Shown here: positions 35,601-44,500 of the stretch, piece by piece
Numbering within the stretch: the first letter of the stretch is position 1
Layout of the letters: every line of letters begins with the position of its first letter
Assembly (NCBI GenBank): GCA_963989385.1
Contig: OZ022511.1
Span: 26,964,503 to 27,028,502, forward strand
From: Ctena decussata
Taxonomy: Eukaryota > Mollusca > Bivalvia > Lucinida > Lucinidae
Length of the DNA: 64,000 nucleotides
Direction of reading: 5' to 3'
Notes under the pieces: model-generated
What the model was told of the DNA's origin: nothing
The model's input: the letters and a program-made list of their open reading frames with translations, nothing else
Database searches by the model: none
Position numbers and translations under genes: made by a program

Positions 35601-35639
35601 TCCATGTCAACTTTCGAAGCTGCATTACATTGTGTTTGA
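20538..35639 (+). CDS. FN3K: Fructosamine/ketosamine-3-kinase, complete eight-exon gene
   Basis: Exons are 20538-20687, 21856-21939, 26636-26739, 28988-29150, 30173-30223, 31217-31358, 33485-33659 and 35570-35639. They total 939 bases and 312 residues (human FN3K is 309). All junctions are GT-AG with matching phases. The family phosphorylates sugar adducts on lysines so that they fall off, which repairs glycated cytosolic proteins. Visible motifs are a glycine-rich loop [14 protein letters not shown] (21-34), whose Cys27 matches the redox-sensitive P-loop cysteine of the family; VFIKVN with candidate ATP-binding Lys44; catalytic loop HGDLWGGN (216-223); metal-binding [14 protein letters not shown] (235-248); and the C-terminal signature [16 protein letters not shown] (286-301). 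FN3K and the paralogue FN3KRP cannot be told apart here. A weak AATAAA lies at 35860. The transcript start and any 5' untranslated exon are not resolved. Confidence 0.93.
20688..21855. other. FN3K intron 1
   Basis: It contains a hairpin at about 20760-20836 (acatatgttgtgacctctca / tgaggagtcacaacatatg with ctgaactgtct inside), the copy at 21235-21420 of an aaatttac(g/a)tctgca foldback family, and a miniature transposon at 21571-21796. There is no extra exon. Confidence 0.6.
21571..21796. mobile_element. Miniature transposon, gggcccagttgttcaaag family, near-complete
   Basis: The left end gggcccagttgttcaaagca and right end ttttgaacaaccaagccca are inverted. Inner pairs are gttaagaggt.../...ctcgttaac and a central gcaaaaatgtgag/ttcgcacattttt region. 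Confidence 0.7.
21856..21939 (+). CDS. FN3K: FN3K exon 2
   Basis: This holds 28 codons, [15 protein letters not shown] and then [10 protein letters not shown], between a TTTGTAG acceptor and a GTACAT donor. It matches the MFEGExASL...VPKPIKV block of the family. Confidence 0.92.
21970..22200. repeat. Foldback element, family 1
   Basis: It has aaccaacaaagtggcatgtg, gtctgatcagag, agactctgatcagactgggt and a degraded inverse end (ttttgtcacgacacagct). It lies 30 bp after FN3K exon 2. Confidence 0.8.
22351..24711. mobile_element. 2.36-kb inverted-terminal element carrying six exact copies of a 14-mer
   Basis: The left terminus 22351-22385 and the right terminus 24677-24711 are inverted repeats of 35 bp, identical over 29 bp (gggcatgttc, an A-run, tgtgaccaaag). 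Inside, gttacactcctgag occurs exactly at 22907, 23956, 24121 and 24513 (plus) and at 23069 and 23605 (minus), while the sequence between copies is unrelated. Two frames (23712-23981 and 24222-24464) are open but unrecognised. It lies in FN3K intron 2. Confidence 0.6.
24846..24912. repeat. Hairpin, catatgttgtgacccctcat family
   Basis: The arm atatgttgtgacccctcat and the inverse gaggggtagcaacat are diverged. Related copies are at 20760-20836 and, as fragments, at 60840-60875 and 60985-61010. Confidence 0.6.
25098..25290. mobile_element. Miniature transposon, gggcccagttgttcaaag family
   Basis: The ends aggcccagttgttaacagca and gttttgaacaactaggct are inverted. Inner arms contain cttaacaaagtcattagcg / actaacgacatcattag. 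Confidence 0.65.
25330..25490 (+). mobile_element. tRNA-derived SINE, 5' half
   Basis: The head has an A-box-like ggtagtggtagagtgg and a B-box-like gggtttgaatcc, followed by ggccagccgac. The tail sequence of the same family (gagagggatgggc...catatgct) reappears at about 26030-26120 after a tandem repeat, so the SINE seems split. Relatives are at 28700-28945 (plus) and 47250-47470 (minus). Confidence 0.6.
25495..25870. repeat. About 148-bp tandem repeat, two to three units
   Basis: The blocks caaatctt(t/g)(g)gccgcag, gattttcatcaaa and ggccctttgtaa(a/g)tctgg recur near 25550, 25693 and 25843. The class is abundant in bivalve introns. Confidence 0.7.
26318..26410. repeat. Foldback, family 2 (gtagacccagatcagactgctc)
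   Basis: The arms aaacagcgtagacccagatc and gggtctacactgtttg enclose agactgctca. Other copies are at 37660-37870, 44195-44350, 50520-50735 and, split, 30640-31200. Confidence 0.65.
26636..26739 (+). CDS. FN3K: FN3K exon 3
   Basis: It encodes [18 protein letters not shown] and then [11 protein letters not shown], with acceptor ATCCAG and donor GTAATT. It corresponds to the PGGGxxxVMExLDM hinge region and the helix carrying GxxLAxLH. Confidence 0.92.
26760..26938. mobile_element. TA-flanked miniature element (cagtcaaacctgtcttaag)
   Basis: The left end cagtcaaacctgtcttaagg and right end cttaagacaggttcaactg are inverted and flanked by TA. Internal copies of gacaggtgaccccttaatac add symmetry. It begins 20 bp after FN3K exon 3. 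A decayed relative lies at 62150-62286. Confidence 0.7.
27226..27891. mobile_element. Inverted-terminal repeat element with internal subrepeats
   Basis: The left end tatcgagcccgcttgcg and the right end gcgccaacgggctcgata are inverted. Inside, a block of about 130 bp (ggtcac(t)...gacctactttcac(g/c)aaaaagtaccaca) is repeated. A poly-C stretch (27178-27200) precedes it. It lies in FN3K intron 3. Confidence 0.6.
28700..28945 (+). mobile_element. tRNA-derived SINE
   Basis: The tRNA-like head has a B box ggttcgaatcc at about 28763. The body ends in catatgctgtgcccaagata, gggcatctat and a T-run. It ends about 30 bp before FN3K exon 4. Confidence 0.65.
28988..29150 (+). CDS. FN3K: FN3K exon 4
   Basis: It encodes [18 protein letters not shown], then [19 protein letters not shown] and DDWP, with acceptor TTTTCAG and donor GTGAGT. 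FGFxxxTCCGxxxxxNxW is the typical FN3K substrate-side block. Confidence 0.93.
29301..29532. repeat. Foldback element, family 1
   Basis: It has gagctgcgacaagacaaacc at the start, gcccagcatagactcagatc, then gatgcccaggctgatctgag and acaaccactttgttggtttt with ctcgtgtcatggctc at the end. It lies in FN3K intron 4. Confidence 0.85.
29888..30075 (+). mobile_element. tRNA-derived SINE (gccccgctagctcagtaggt head)
   Basis: The A-box-like gctagctcagtaggttaggc starts it. The tail reads cctgatatgacttaaatact then ttgaaaaggacgtaaaatca. The same family, inverted, is at 50215-50398. Confidence 0.65.
30173..30223 (+). CDS. FN3K: FN3K exon 5 (51 bp micro-exon)
   Basis: This holds 17 codons, [17 protein letters not shown], with acceptor TTTCAG and donor GTGAGT, phase 0 at both ends. 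It matches the FxxxRLxxQLDxIEKD segment of the family. Confidence 0.9.
30640..31200. repeat. Family 2 foldback split by a second nested foldback
   Basis: The outer halves (aaaaattgggtacctagaat ... tggcagacagtgta and tgcactgcttgctcagaact...atttttataataattatggta) resemble one family 2 element. The inner part from ccccaaggttatagaa to ttataaccttggggcc is its own inverted repeat with gctcaactctgagcatg / catgctcagctgagttgagc pairs and a central gaaaatgccaacttgtgttg hairpin. Confidence 0.55.
31217..31358 (+). CDS. FN3K: FN3K exon 6, catalytic loop
   Basis: It encodes [14 protein letters not shown] and then [20 protein letters not shown], with acceptor CATTAG and donor GTAATG. HGD carries the catalytic aspartate and the final Asn is a metal ligand in the family. 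Confidence 0.93.
31839..32017. repeat. Inverted repeat in FN3K intron 6
   Basis: The arms gtttatcgaagtataaa and tttatacttcgataaaaaac, with outer tttcatttttcagt / acagaaaaattaag, resemble the inverted repeat at 10668-10818 in layout. The flanks (31640-31780, 32060-32190) have gacgt-rich sequence. Confidence 0.6.
32553..32630. repeat. Short near-perfect palindrome
   Basis: The arms aaagagcaaaata(tata)gaagtccct and agggacttctatgtattttgctcttt enclose gaaatgtgcaacacttgcacatttt. It is in FN3K intron 6, about 580 bp upstream of exon 7a. Confidence 0.75.
33213..33322 (+). pseudogene. Duplicate partial exon 7 (exon 7a) of FN3K
   Basis: It follows a good acceptor (tattttttccag) and reads [20 protein letters not shown] and then [16 protein letters not shown]. 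It equals the first two thirds of the true exon 7 with an extra Glu-Ser, and the DPA aspartate is changed to Glu. After Lys the frame reads VIL and stops; the sequence then runs into a family 1 foldback. The AAG/GTGATT junction looks like a donor. Joining it to the true exon 7 or to exon 8 would shift or duplicate sequence, so it is probably a relic. Confidence 0.75.
33336..33465. repeat. Truncated family 1 foldback between the two copies of FN3K exon 7
   Basis: It starts within the stop region of exon 7a (taatcagaccagagtcttcg). It keeps gcatggagctagcttagacc and agactctttgatcagactgg with gttgatctgagcctt, but lacks the usual left end. Confidence 0.7.
33485..33659 (+). CDS. FN3K: FN3K exon 7 (functional copy)
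   Basis: It encodes [20 protein letters not shown] and then [17 protein letters not shown] and LFHYLNH, with acceptor TTTCAG and donor GTAAGC. It retains the metal-binding aspartate of DPA and runs without a stop into exon 8. Confidence 0.93.
33679..33890. repeat. Miniature transposon, family 3 (TTAAGGTG ends), immediately after FN3K exon 7
   Basis: It has the common order: fragment of ttaaggtgnatgggtac, gaacaagttttgtagcttcc, tgcttctctgg, gaaaagggaggcaaaaatga, gcagagttgcttcccctgag, gtgtatcc. About ten copies occur between 33.6 and 53.2 kb. Confidence 0.7.
33973..34475. mobile_element. gggcccagttgttcaaag-family element fused to an inverted ctagaaatgtgtccatagta-type repeat
   Basis: The first part (33973-34175) matches the miniature element, including ttaggtataatacgtttgaa. 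From 34175 to 34475 the sequence is the inverse of 13979-14260 (ctgcctctatgaa, ggtgctatcttactc, ggcacttg, gtgtactgtggacaca). The same two repeats are also joined at 13.9 kb. Confidence 0.6.
34840..35297. repeat. Two family 3 miniature elements in tandem
   Basis: The first ends ccattcaccttaa (35000) and the second starts ttaaggtgaatgagtacacc (35055) with a 50-bp spacer. Both have the aggagcaaattctttcct core that pairs with itself. They lie in FN3K intron 7. Confidence 0.7.
35570..35639 (+). CDS. FN3K: FN3K exon 8 and stop
   Basis: This holds [20 protein letters not shown] and CV, then TGA at 35637-35639. The [11 protein letters not shown](S)S ending is diagnostic of the family. Confidence 0.93.
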
Positions 35640-36360
35640 TGAACCCGCTACTTTTATATATAAATAGTGTGTTCCAGTGCATTCTAATCAGCTGTTTGCT
35701 ATTCATGGGGGTAATACCGACTTCCCTACCTGAGCTGTTTACCGAACCAACCAGTGACCATACATGCGAAATTGGCTGTTGACCAAGACAATTGGCAGAA
35801 GTATCAGCTAGGTCAACAGCAATTATAGTATTATTGGTAAACGAGAGTATTACTGAAGAAATAAATTTTCCTTACCCATGAATTATTGCTGATTAACGCA
35901 TGTTGTTGGAGGGCAGATTACAAACTTTTAATTCACAATGGCAAAGCCTAAGTGAACTAATATTTGTTTCCGACCGACAACAAATGTGTTAATCGTGATA
36001 AATCACAGGTAAGGAAAAGTTATTTTGATTCTAACATTATACAGAATGAAAATGCAAGTATATTACAACTTTTTCTAAAGAGTTGTTTTAGAGGCGGACG
36101 TTGACCAGAGCAAATGTTTACATGTAATGTCATCGAGGCATATTTTCACACTACTCCGCTTCCTATGCCTTCAATGGGGGTATTTTCACACAACCCCACT
36201 TTCTATGCTTTCAATGGGGAAAATTTAATGTCATATTAGAATTACTGTTATTGGTATTGCAGTCAACCAAATTCACGATCAACAGCCACTTAGCACATTA
36301 CTGGATAGGTCAGCACTGGTAAGCAAAGTGGTATTATCCCGGTGTTATTCAGAGTTCCAG

Positions 36361-36602
36361 AATCAAGGTGTGTGGGTACAACTTGATGTTTTTTCACCAT
36401 TTCACAAAGGGAGACAACTTTAGTGACTTCCTGTTTGCTTCCTTGTATAACAAAATGCTTCCAAAAGGGGTCTAATCTTAAAGGAAAGAGTTTCCTCTTA
36501 GGGGAGCAAACTTTTTCCTTTAAGAGTAGACCCCCATTGAGAAGGAAGGCAAAAATGAGAATTACAGAGTTGCTTCCCTTGAAAGTGTACCCATTTACGT
36601 TA
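36361..36602. repeat. Family 3 miniature element
   Basis: It shows ggtgtgtgggtacaacttga, gggagacaactttagtgact, a central cttaggggagcaaac, gttgcttcccttgaaagtgt and acccatttacgttaa. It lies between FN3K and B4GALT. Confidence 0.75.
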
Positions 36603-36627
36603 ACCAGAATGAATTTAAGATCCTTGA

Positions 36628-36862
36628 GCTGCAACAAGACAAAACCAACAGTGGCATGTGTGCCCAGCAAAGACTCAGATCAGCCTGGACATCTGCCCCG
36701 GCTGATCAAAGTCTTCCCTGTGCACACAGAGCTAGCTTAGACCTTCACCTACCCTTTAACTGCACAGTGGAGATGCTGATCAGACTGGGCAGATGCTTGG
36801 GTTAATCCTAGTCTTTGCGTGTTGCACATACCACTTTGTTAGTTTTGTCGTGTCGCATCTCA
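36628..36862. repeat. Foldback element, family 1
   Basis: It begins gagctgcaacaagacaaaac and ends ttagttttgtcgtgtcgcat. Inner arms contain agcaaagactcagatcagcc and gatgctgatcagactgggca. Confidence 0.8.
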
Positions 36863-37659
36863 CTTTCATTATCAGGAACTCTAGATGTTGCTTCCCTGCT
36901 ACTAATGCCAACTTCAGGATGCTGGACTTCAATGGAAGTTCTGAGGATAACTATTCTATGACCATTGTTGTGGCCCCTCTTTAGGACTGCCTCACTGAGA
37001 TAGTTCTAATGAAGGCCACATCAAATGGTTTCATTTAGAAATAATTTATCCTAGAAGGAGCATCTGAAACCATCCCATTTTAGGAGCTGTGATAACTTGC
37101 TATATATATGGGTAAAAAGCTAGCTGCCATAGTGCTGGTACCAGGTTTCTTGCTTATGATATCCTTTGAAATTCAAAGATACTGACATTATGAATTTCAA
37201 ATGATACAAGGAGATTGATCTGATATGTTGATGCCAGAACTGTAAGCTGTTTTATTGATTTTGTTGTATAATAATTTATAAATTGGTTGTTATGCTTTGC
37301 TTGGTGCTTTTAATAGTTCTGTAAAACAGAGAATTCTTATATTTTTGTTTCTGGGATCATTTTGTTAAGAATTTGTTAGTTCATATAGTAAAGTGAGCCA
37401 CAAATACTTAGGCTGAAAAAAAATGATTTTCATTCATTTTAAAGAGGGAAAATGCCCATCTTATAGCTAGATAAATATGGTTCCTTTAGTGTTGGATAGG
37501 AGAGCTGGATCCAACAGCCTAGAGTAAAGGAGATGTTGAAACATATACCTCTTTGAGAAAAATTTGAGAGGTGTAAACAGATTTTTTCTGGAGAGACTGA
37601 AAAATTAATCCAGAACTGTCATTGAAAACTTCTCATATCTCAAGCCCCTTACTGTAAAA

Positions 37660-37870
37660 CTTATAAAAATTGGGACACCTAATATTATTATGGGAATTGT
37701 TGTAAAATTGGAACAGTTTGGTTTTAATTGCTATAATGCATCCAAAAGATGTAGATGGAATGGCAAACAATGTAGACCCTGATCAGACTGCTCCTTAGGA
37801 GCAGTCTATTCTGTGTCTGCATTATTTGCTCACACCTATCTGTCCCAATACCTTGAGTTTTTATGGTATC
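37660..37870. repeat. Foldback, family 2
   Basis: It has aaacttataaaaattgggac on the left, gtagaccctgatcagactgc, the central ctccttaggag palindrome, and agtttttatggtatc on the right. Confidence 0.65.
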
Positions 37871-38216
37871 TTCTTTCTGTAATGATGTATATGATGGTGG
37901 TGTTGATTTCTTGGGCCTGTTTATCTGATGTTCATTTATGTGCTATTTATAAACAGTTTACAATTGTGTGCCATGACTGACAAGTCAATAAAAGTGTCAG
38001 ATACAGTGTTGTTTTTATTATCTCCCCTGTGACTTGCAGAAGCTAGACATACGTGTCACTTTTTCGGTGGCTTTAGTTGCATAAACTTTGTTGAGTTCTC
38101 ACATTTAGCTCTCTTTTGTGACATTTCGCTCACAGGCTACACACACCACATTTTGCGGATTTTTTTTTTTTTTGTTATTATATATGTTTCACACCTTTAT
38201 GTCTGTGTTGATGACA

Positions 38217-38422
38217 TGAGCCGCAACACGTGAAAACCAACAATGTGGTTGTGCGCCCAGCAAAGACTCAGATCAGCCTAGGCATCCACCCAGTCTGATC
38301 AGACTCCATGCTAAGGCCTTAAAGAGTAGCTAAGGATCTAAGCTACCTCCATGCCGACAGCCGAGACTCTGATCAGACTGGGCATATGCCACTTTTTTTG
38401 GTTTTGTCGTGTCGCGGCTCAT
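38217..38422. repeat. Foldback element, family 1
   Basis: It runs from gagccgcaacacgtgaaaac to ggttttgtcgtgtcgcggct, with ctgatcagactgggcatatg inside. Confidence 0.85.
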
Positions 38423-38700
38423 ATGATGTTTGGGTCAGTACAAATATGAGAACCTCCTCACATAATTTTATGTTCACTAGTCCATGAGTTGTTCATGGTG
38501 TATAGGTACACCTCCACCTTTTTCTGCCCATTTTTCAAAGGGACACAACTTTTGTGACTTCCTGCTTGCTTTCCTTTGGATGACAAAAGCCTTCCAATAG
38601 TGGGTCTACTAATAAAACTCAGTAAGTTATGAATAAAGCGATGCTTATGATGCTTCATATTGTTTTTCATGTCCTTCAAGTACAAGTTCGAAACCATATA

Positions 38701-38940
38701 TGAGCCGCGACATGACAAAACCAACAATGTGGTTGTGTGCCCAGTGAAGACTCAGATCAGCCTGGGCAGCCAAACATTTTGATCAGACTCTTTGTTTAGT
38801 GCTCAAAGGGTAGCTAAGGGTCTAAGCTACCCCCATGTGGACAGTGAAGACTCTGATCAGACTGGGAGGATGCCCAGGCTGATCTGAGTCTGTGCTGGGC
38901 GCACAACCACATTGTTGGTTTTGTTGTGTCGCGGCTCATA
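38701..38940. repeat. Foldback element, family 1
   Basis: It runs from gagccgcgacatgacaaaac to ttttgttgtgtcgcggctca. This is one of the best preserved copies, 280 bp from the previous one. Confidence 0.88.
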
Positions 38941-41337
38941 TACCGTTTACATTGTAATTTTTGCGGCCTTCCAATTTTTGCAGTATTTCCCGGTCACAAT
39001 GAAACCATGAAAAATGAAAGTCACTAACTATTTTCCAATTGCTTACAAAGTATCTTTGCTATACATGGTGTCCATATTTGATTTTATTTCCATTTATTTA
39101 AACACTGATATATCATGTGCATGAAAGCTCAGTTCACTCATTGACACCTAAAATTTATTTCAGCAAAACAGTGAAGGATTAACTGATCTGTTCAACTATG
39201 CTATTATACCATTACCTACTAGAAAATGAAAAAGAAATCCTTTATTATCTTTCAACATAACAGAATATATATCAGCAATCTCATATTTAAAGAAGTATTG
39301 TTGGTACAGAAAACAACATTTTTTTCATATAGTATCAGTGGATTATTCTGTCTTGCACCCCTTGAGGTCTTTCAGATGTGTTGGTTGATGACACTGTCTG
39401 TAGAGCTTGTGAATACACACCTCTGAGTGACCAGATTTTTAAGCTGACATCAATCCATGAAGACTGTCTAGATGAGCTAGATGACTTACATTGCATAAAT
39501 TGCTTTATCAACTGAGCAGCTATGACATCTACCATGAACACATGGGTGTGGTTGTTCAAAGTTAACATCATAAGTTCATGAAATGTTAGAATTTCAAGTG
39601 TATATGAGCTTTGACACGAGAAAACCAACAAAGTGGTTGTGCACCCAGCACAGACTCGGATGAGCCTGGGCATCCACCCAGTCTGATCAGACTCTTCACA
39701 AACTGCTTAGAGGGTAGCGAAGGGTCTAAGCTAGCTTCATGCGAAAAGTGAAGACTGTCACGGCTCAATTATTGTAAGCAAAAACACTGCCATATTAGCA
39801 CACTTGATTTTATGCGTACTAGAATACTTAACAAAATTTAATCCTTGATTAACAAGTTTGTTAAGCTTACACTGCTTTGAACAATTGGGCTTGGGCCTTG
39901 TGTTCCTCTGTGTCAGGACTGTCAAGTTGAAATTATTCCAAGAAGTTTAAGCTGAGCTGAGATGTTATATATTTGTTCTTTTGGTTTCTTCATAGCCATA
40001 CTCTCCTTCCAATTCTGATAGTCCTGAAATGATTAGTTTGTGGTAATATTACATTCATAGTAAGGAACTGCTGACATTTGTAGGAAAAAGATTACTAGTA
40101 TTTCTGACGGAGAAATATTTGGCACTGAGAAACAAGTCCCTGTAGCAGGACCTACATGACAGGACAACAGAAGAATGTCTCTTGATACTCTTATATTCTA
40201 CATTCTGATGCCATTCTTTTTGCCAAAAAATGCAAGTTTCATTTGTTGTGGTTTTATTCATTGTTAGATCTAATTGGATCATGATACAAATTATTTCCCC
40301 TTTCTTGAAAATATTGTGTACCATCTTCTGAAGGCAATACAGGCTACATTTGATTAGCAGTCATAAACTTGCACAGTATGACCTAAAAGATCTTGGCCAA
40401 GGTTGATGATGGGCCACATGTGACAATCAACACCAGAGATATTGTCCCTTAATAGACCAGAAAAGATATGGCAGAAACTGCCATATTTATAGACTTGCAT
40501 GCTTTTGTGTTCCTGGTATTTTTCCAGTTCTCCCAAGTACTAAGATCTAATTGGTAAGATAGTTTAATCAGCCACTACTACACTAGAGCAATACTTGTGG
40601 GATTGGGCACCATGAACTCTGAAGGGGTTGCTCTCCAAATTTCAAGATAACAACATGCCCAAGTATGTGATGTAGAAACCATTCAACAGATTTTGTCCCC
40701 TAATCTGATTTGATATACCCTATTAATCTTATTAAACCCCAATGGGGTGTTGCATTTTATGAGAGGGGGACAATATTTAGAGCCTAAAGTTGTAGTAAAT
40801 CAGCCACTGCTAAAATAACTCTAGTAACAGTATTAAGATGAATAGGTATACATGTGCTTTCAGAGGAAGCAGCTATTTTTTGCCTCCCTTTACAGTAGGG
40901 GTCAACTCTTAAAGGAAAGAATTTGTTCCTCTATTTCAAAGAGCTACCTGAACCATAGAAGCAAACAGGAATTCATGCAAGTTAATATAACATTATTTTC
41001 TGAAAAGAGTCAGGAGGCACTTTTAAGGATTAATAGGGTAATTTGGTTGATGCATACTGGCTCCTTATGCCAACTAACTAGCAGTTTAAGGCAATTTTAA
41101 TGTTATGGTGAGTGGGTGTACCACCATGTTTTTATGCCAATTTACTAAGGGGAACAACTTCTGTGACTTCCTGTTTGCTTCTTGGACAAAAAGCCCTTTC
41201 AAAATGTGTTCTACTCTGAAAAGAAAGAATTTGCTCCTAGTGGAGCAAATTATTTCCTTTATGAGTTGATCCCAATTGAGAAGGGAGTCAAAAATGAAAT
41301 TTGCAGAGTTGCTTCCCCTGAACGGTACCTATTCACC
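38940..41337. other. Intergenic region downstream of B4GALT
   Basis: No exon was found. It holds the foldback at 39604-39777, a family 3 fragment at about 40831-40990 and a full family 3 element at 41103-41340 that touches the B4GALT stop codon. Confidence 0.5.
39604..39777. repeat. Foldback element, family 1, right arm deleted
   Basis: It begins gagctttgacacgagaaaac and ends at gtgaagactgtcacggctca. The second gatctgagtct arm is missing. Confidence 0.7.
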
Positions 41338-41340
41338 TTA
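41103..41340. mobile_element. Family 3 miniature element abutting the B4GALT stop codon
   Basis: The left end atggtgagtgggtgtacc and right end ggtacctattcaccttaa mirror the family ends. The core agaatttgctcctagtggagcaaatta is self-complementary. The last bases TTA (41338-41340) are, on the minus strand, the TAA stop of B4GALT. Confidence 0.75.
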
Positions 41341-41527
41341 AGCTGAGTGAGTGATGGCCATCATTGCCCTCTGGCTGCATTTTCCTACCTTCATAATAAC
41401 TGCTTCATTAGCTTGTACATATATCCAAGTATAGAGATCTCTAAATTCCAGGGCTAGTCTGGTGTACATCATACTGTTTAATCCGTCAGCCCAAGAACGC
41501 TTCAGTCCCTCGTTATATAGTTCAAAT
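41338..41527 (-). CDS. B4GALT exon 6: C-terminus and stop
   Basis: It encodes FELYNEGLKRSWADGLNSMM, YTRLALEFRDLYTWIYV and a 24-residue tail ending THSA. DGLNS...LYTxI is the normal end of the family. The tail beyond WIYV is longer than in human B4GALT1, and the TAA lies on the border of a family 3 miniature transposon. The acceptor is CTATAG. Confidence 0.85.
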
Positions 41528-44500
41528 CTATAGTAGATGGAATAGTATTAAGGTGTATCGTATTCCTCCTTGTTTTTCTGCCATTTTTCAAAGGGAGGCA
41601 ACCTAAATGAGTCCTGTTTGCTTTCCTGGAAGACATATATAACCCTTCCCAAAAGGGGCCTTCTCTTGAAGGAAAGAATTTGCTCCTCTAGGAGCAAACA
41701 CTCTTATTTAAGAGTTGACTGCCATTGAGATGCGTTTTAAAAATGAAAATGGCAGAGTTGCTTCCCCTGGAAGTATACCCATTTACCCTAAATACAAGAA
41801 ATACAAAAAAAAAATGGAACAGCCTATTTTGAATGAAAAATTTTAGACGGTAACAACAAACCAAATAAAAAATGTCCATTTAACATTATTAGCTACAGCA
41901 CCGGAAGAGCTTTGGTAGAGCAGCTATTTTGGCACTGGCTTACCGTTGCCCAGTTCAAAACCCCCTAATGTCTGAAGTACTTCACTTATAGTGATTATTA
42001 TATTAGTGAGAAGAGTACAGACTCTGTTCTCTTCTCACTAATGTAATAATCACTATAACATAACATAACATATCTTTTATTAACACTCACATCACATAAG
42101 TGAAGTTACATTGTACACTTCATTTCATTGCTATCAGTCCATCACGTTTACATAATGTGTAACAATGTTGGAAAAGGGTTAAAATACCAAACCTTTCCTC
42201 CATCTATTCAGGAATGGACTTGTTTTAGTCAATTTATCAGGAGATGTTAGACATAAAACCGTTGGCTTGAAAATAATAACAATAGGCCTAATTAATCAAC
42301 TTTACTTTCAGCGGTTAATACACATTTAGTTAAAAACTTCCCTGTGGCCCTCTAATGGTAGACAGTGTGGATCCTCTATAGTCAATCTCATCTAATTTTA
42401 TACTGTATACATGTATAAGGGGCCGACCATTTGATATTCTTGTGGGGCCTGGTATATTTTTCAGAAAAAAATCCCTGTCTTTGGATATGCAAGAAAAAGA
42501 TAAATTGGCTCATAAGGGGATTAAAATAAATAATCTGGCCTCAAAAATTTGAGGAAAAATAATCTGGCTCTGCCAAAAAAAAAAAAATATATTGTCTGCA
42601 GATAATTCCATTTGAATTGAGTTTTTAAAATGTCGCTAGCTTCTGGGGGGCACAGCCCCCCCCCCCCCCCCCCCCCTCTCCATAATTACAATAATGTCTT
42701 GTTTTACACCAGCAGTCCCCCATGCAGCATAAATTTACAAAACATCCTAAACAACTTTCACATACATGTATTATTGATCTGCCGCATTACAAAGTCGATG
42801 TTTCCACTGACACTGAATTGCGAAAAAGTCACTAGCTTATGGGAGACAAAGTCATTAGGGCAAACACATCAACACTCTAAAAGGCCGAATTCGTTACAAA
42901 GCCTTTATTTTTCATCATCATCCCTAACTTTTCTCAGTTTCCGGTCTTTATGCCATTAAAATTGCGAAATTGCTTTGGCTTCTGGGGAGCATTGCATCTC
43001 CCCCCAGACCTCCACCCCACTTGTAAACTTTTTAGCATAAAACTTTTAGCCATGAAATAAAACTGCCGCATTGCTTTCATTTATAATGTGGCTCTATCAT
43101 TAAGTATCTATCAAACTTTCAAAGTGCAAATAAAGCAAATTTTTGCATATGTTTTGCTAGAAAAAGCCCTTAAATTCCTAAAGTTAGCCCTATAAAAGTT
43201 TGCGAAAATAGCCCTAATTTTAGGCCTAATATTTTTGCTAAGTAGTGCTTGAAACCCTGAAACCCTGTATACTCTTACAAGGATGTTGGTATCTGTACTA
43301 TGGATGAAGAGAGTACCATGCTCCATGCACTGGTTTGCGAAAGTAAGTTAAACCATTCCCTTAGCCTGGTTACAGACAACACCATGTTCTTTATGTAAGA
43401 AACAAGGTGTAATATTACTGATGTGGTTAAAATAAAGGATTTTCATTCACATTAGGATTGAAATCTGATAGTTCAGCCTATAAAATTTAAAAAAAATTGT
43501 TCCAGTTAGTTTGTAAAAAAAGAAATTAGCTCCCTCAAGGTGAAAAAAAAGGAACTGTTTTCAAAGGCCAGTGAAAAAAAATCCAATCTCCATCAAATCA
43601 AGAGTCATGGGGTTTGGCACATTTTCTATGGTGTGAACAGGTATGTATGACTATAATAGAGAACATCACACAAGAAGAAAATGTGCCAAACCCCTATGGG
43701 TTAGACTGAATGACATGAAACGTAAAATTATTGTTTGAAGAAATGTATGCAATTACTAAATGGAAAGCAAAGTGATGTTCTCATTTTCTTTTCAAAGGAG
43801 GCTAGAATTGCCATTCTGCAGTCTTGTAGTTCCCCGTTTTGTCTCCCATCTGTGCATAGATTGATAACATCGAGTTCCATGTCATTTTCAACAATATTTT
43901 AATCATATCAAAACTATGGGAGGGAGAATATGATGTGCTTTGTAGAATGCCTGTCTGTTCGAGGTTAAAGAAACCTACCTGGCCGGGTTATCCGGATTGG
44001 AGGTATCATAATCATGAGGTAGTGCTATATAGGTACCAGTCCTTCCTTCTGGTCTCTGAATTTTGTATCCCTTCTCTAACATCCTGGTGAAAAAAGCATG
44101 GCTCTACTTACCATAAAATCTTAACTTTTTGAACAGATGGCACATAAAGTCAAAATGACATCATACTGACGTCATGTGTCTACTGGGTAAGTCTAAGCAA
44201 AGAGTACAGAACCAGATCAGACTGCAATCTGATCAGGGTATACACTGTTTGCCATTCCATCTGCATTTTAGATGCATTACTGCACTGAAGAAATCATACT
44301 TGAATCTTTAGGATATTTTTGGTAATTATTTTAGGTGTATCATTTTTAGAATACCGTATACAAGATAATTTTTCGCGGTGTTCCATTTTGCGCGGTATTC
44401 TGGTGTCACTTAGAAACCGCGGATATTAAGATCGCGAAATAATCTCCTGTTTCTTATAAAGTATCTTCTGTGGACTCAGTGTTCATATATTTTGTTTCTG

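Noticed and set aside
36290..36670. A 126-codon frame on the minus strand
   Set aside because: It translates a family 3 miniature element; the same peptide fragments recur with every copy of that family.
42630..42959. A 109-codon frame starting with a proline run, and similar proline-run frames at 27175
   Set aside because: They are translations of C-runs and repeats and have no family resemblance.
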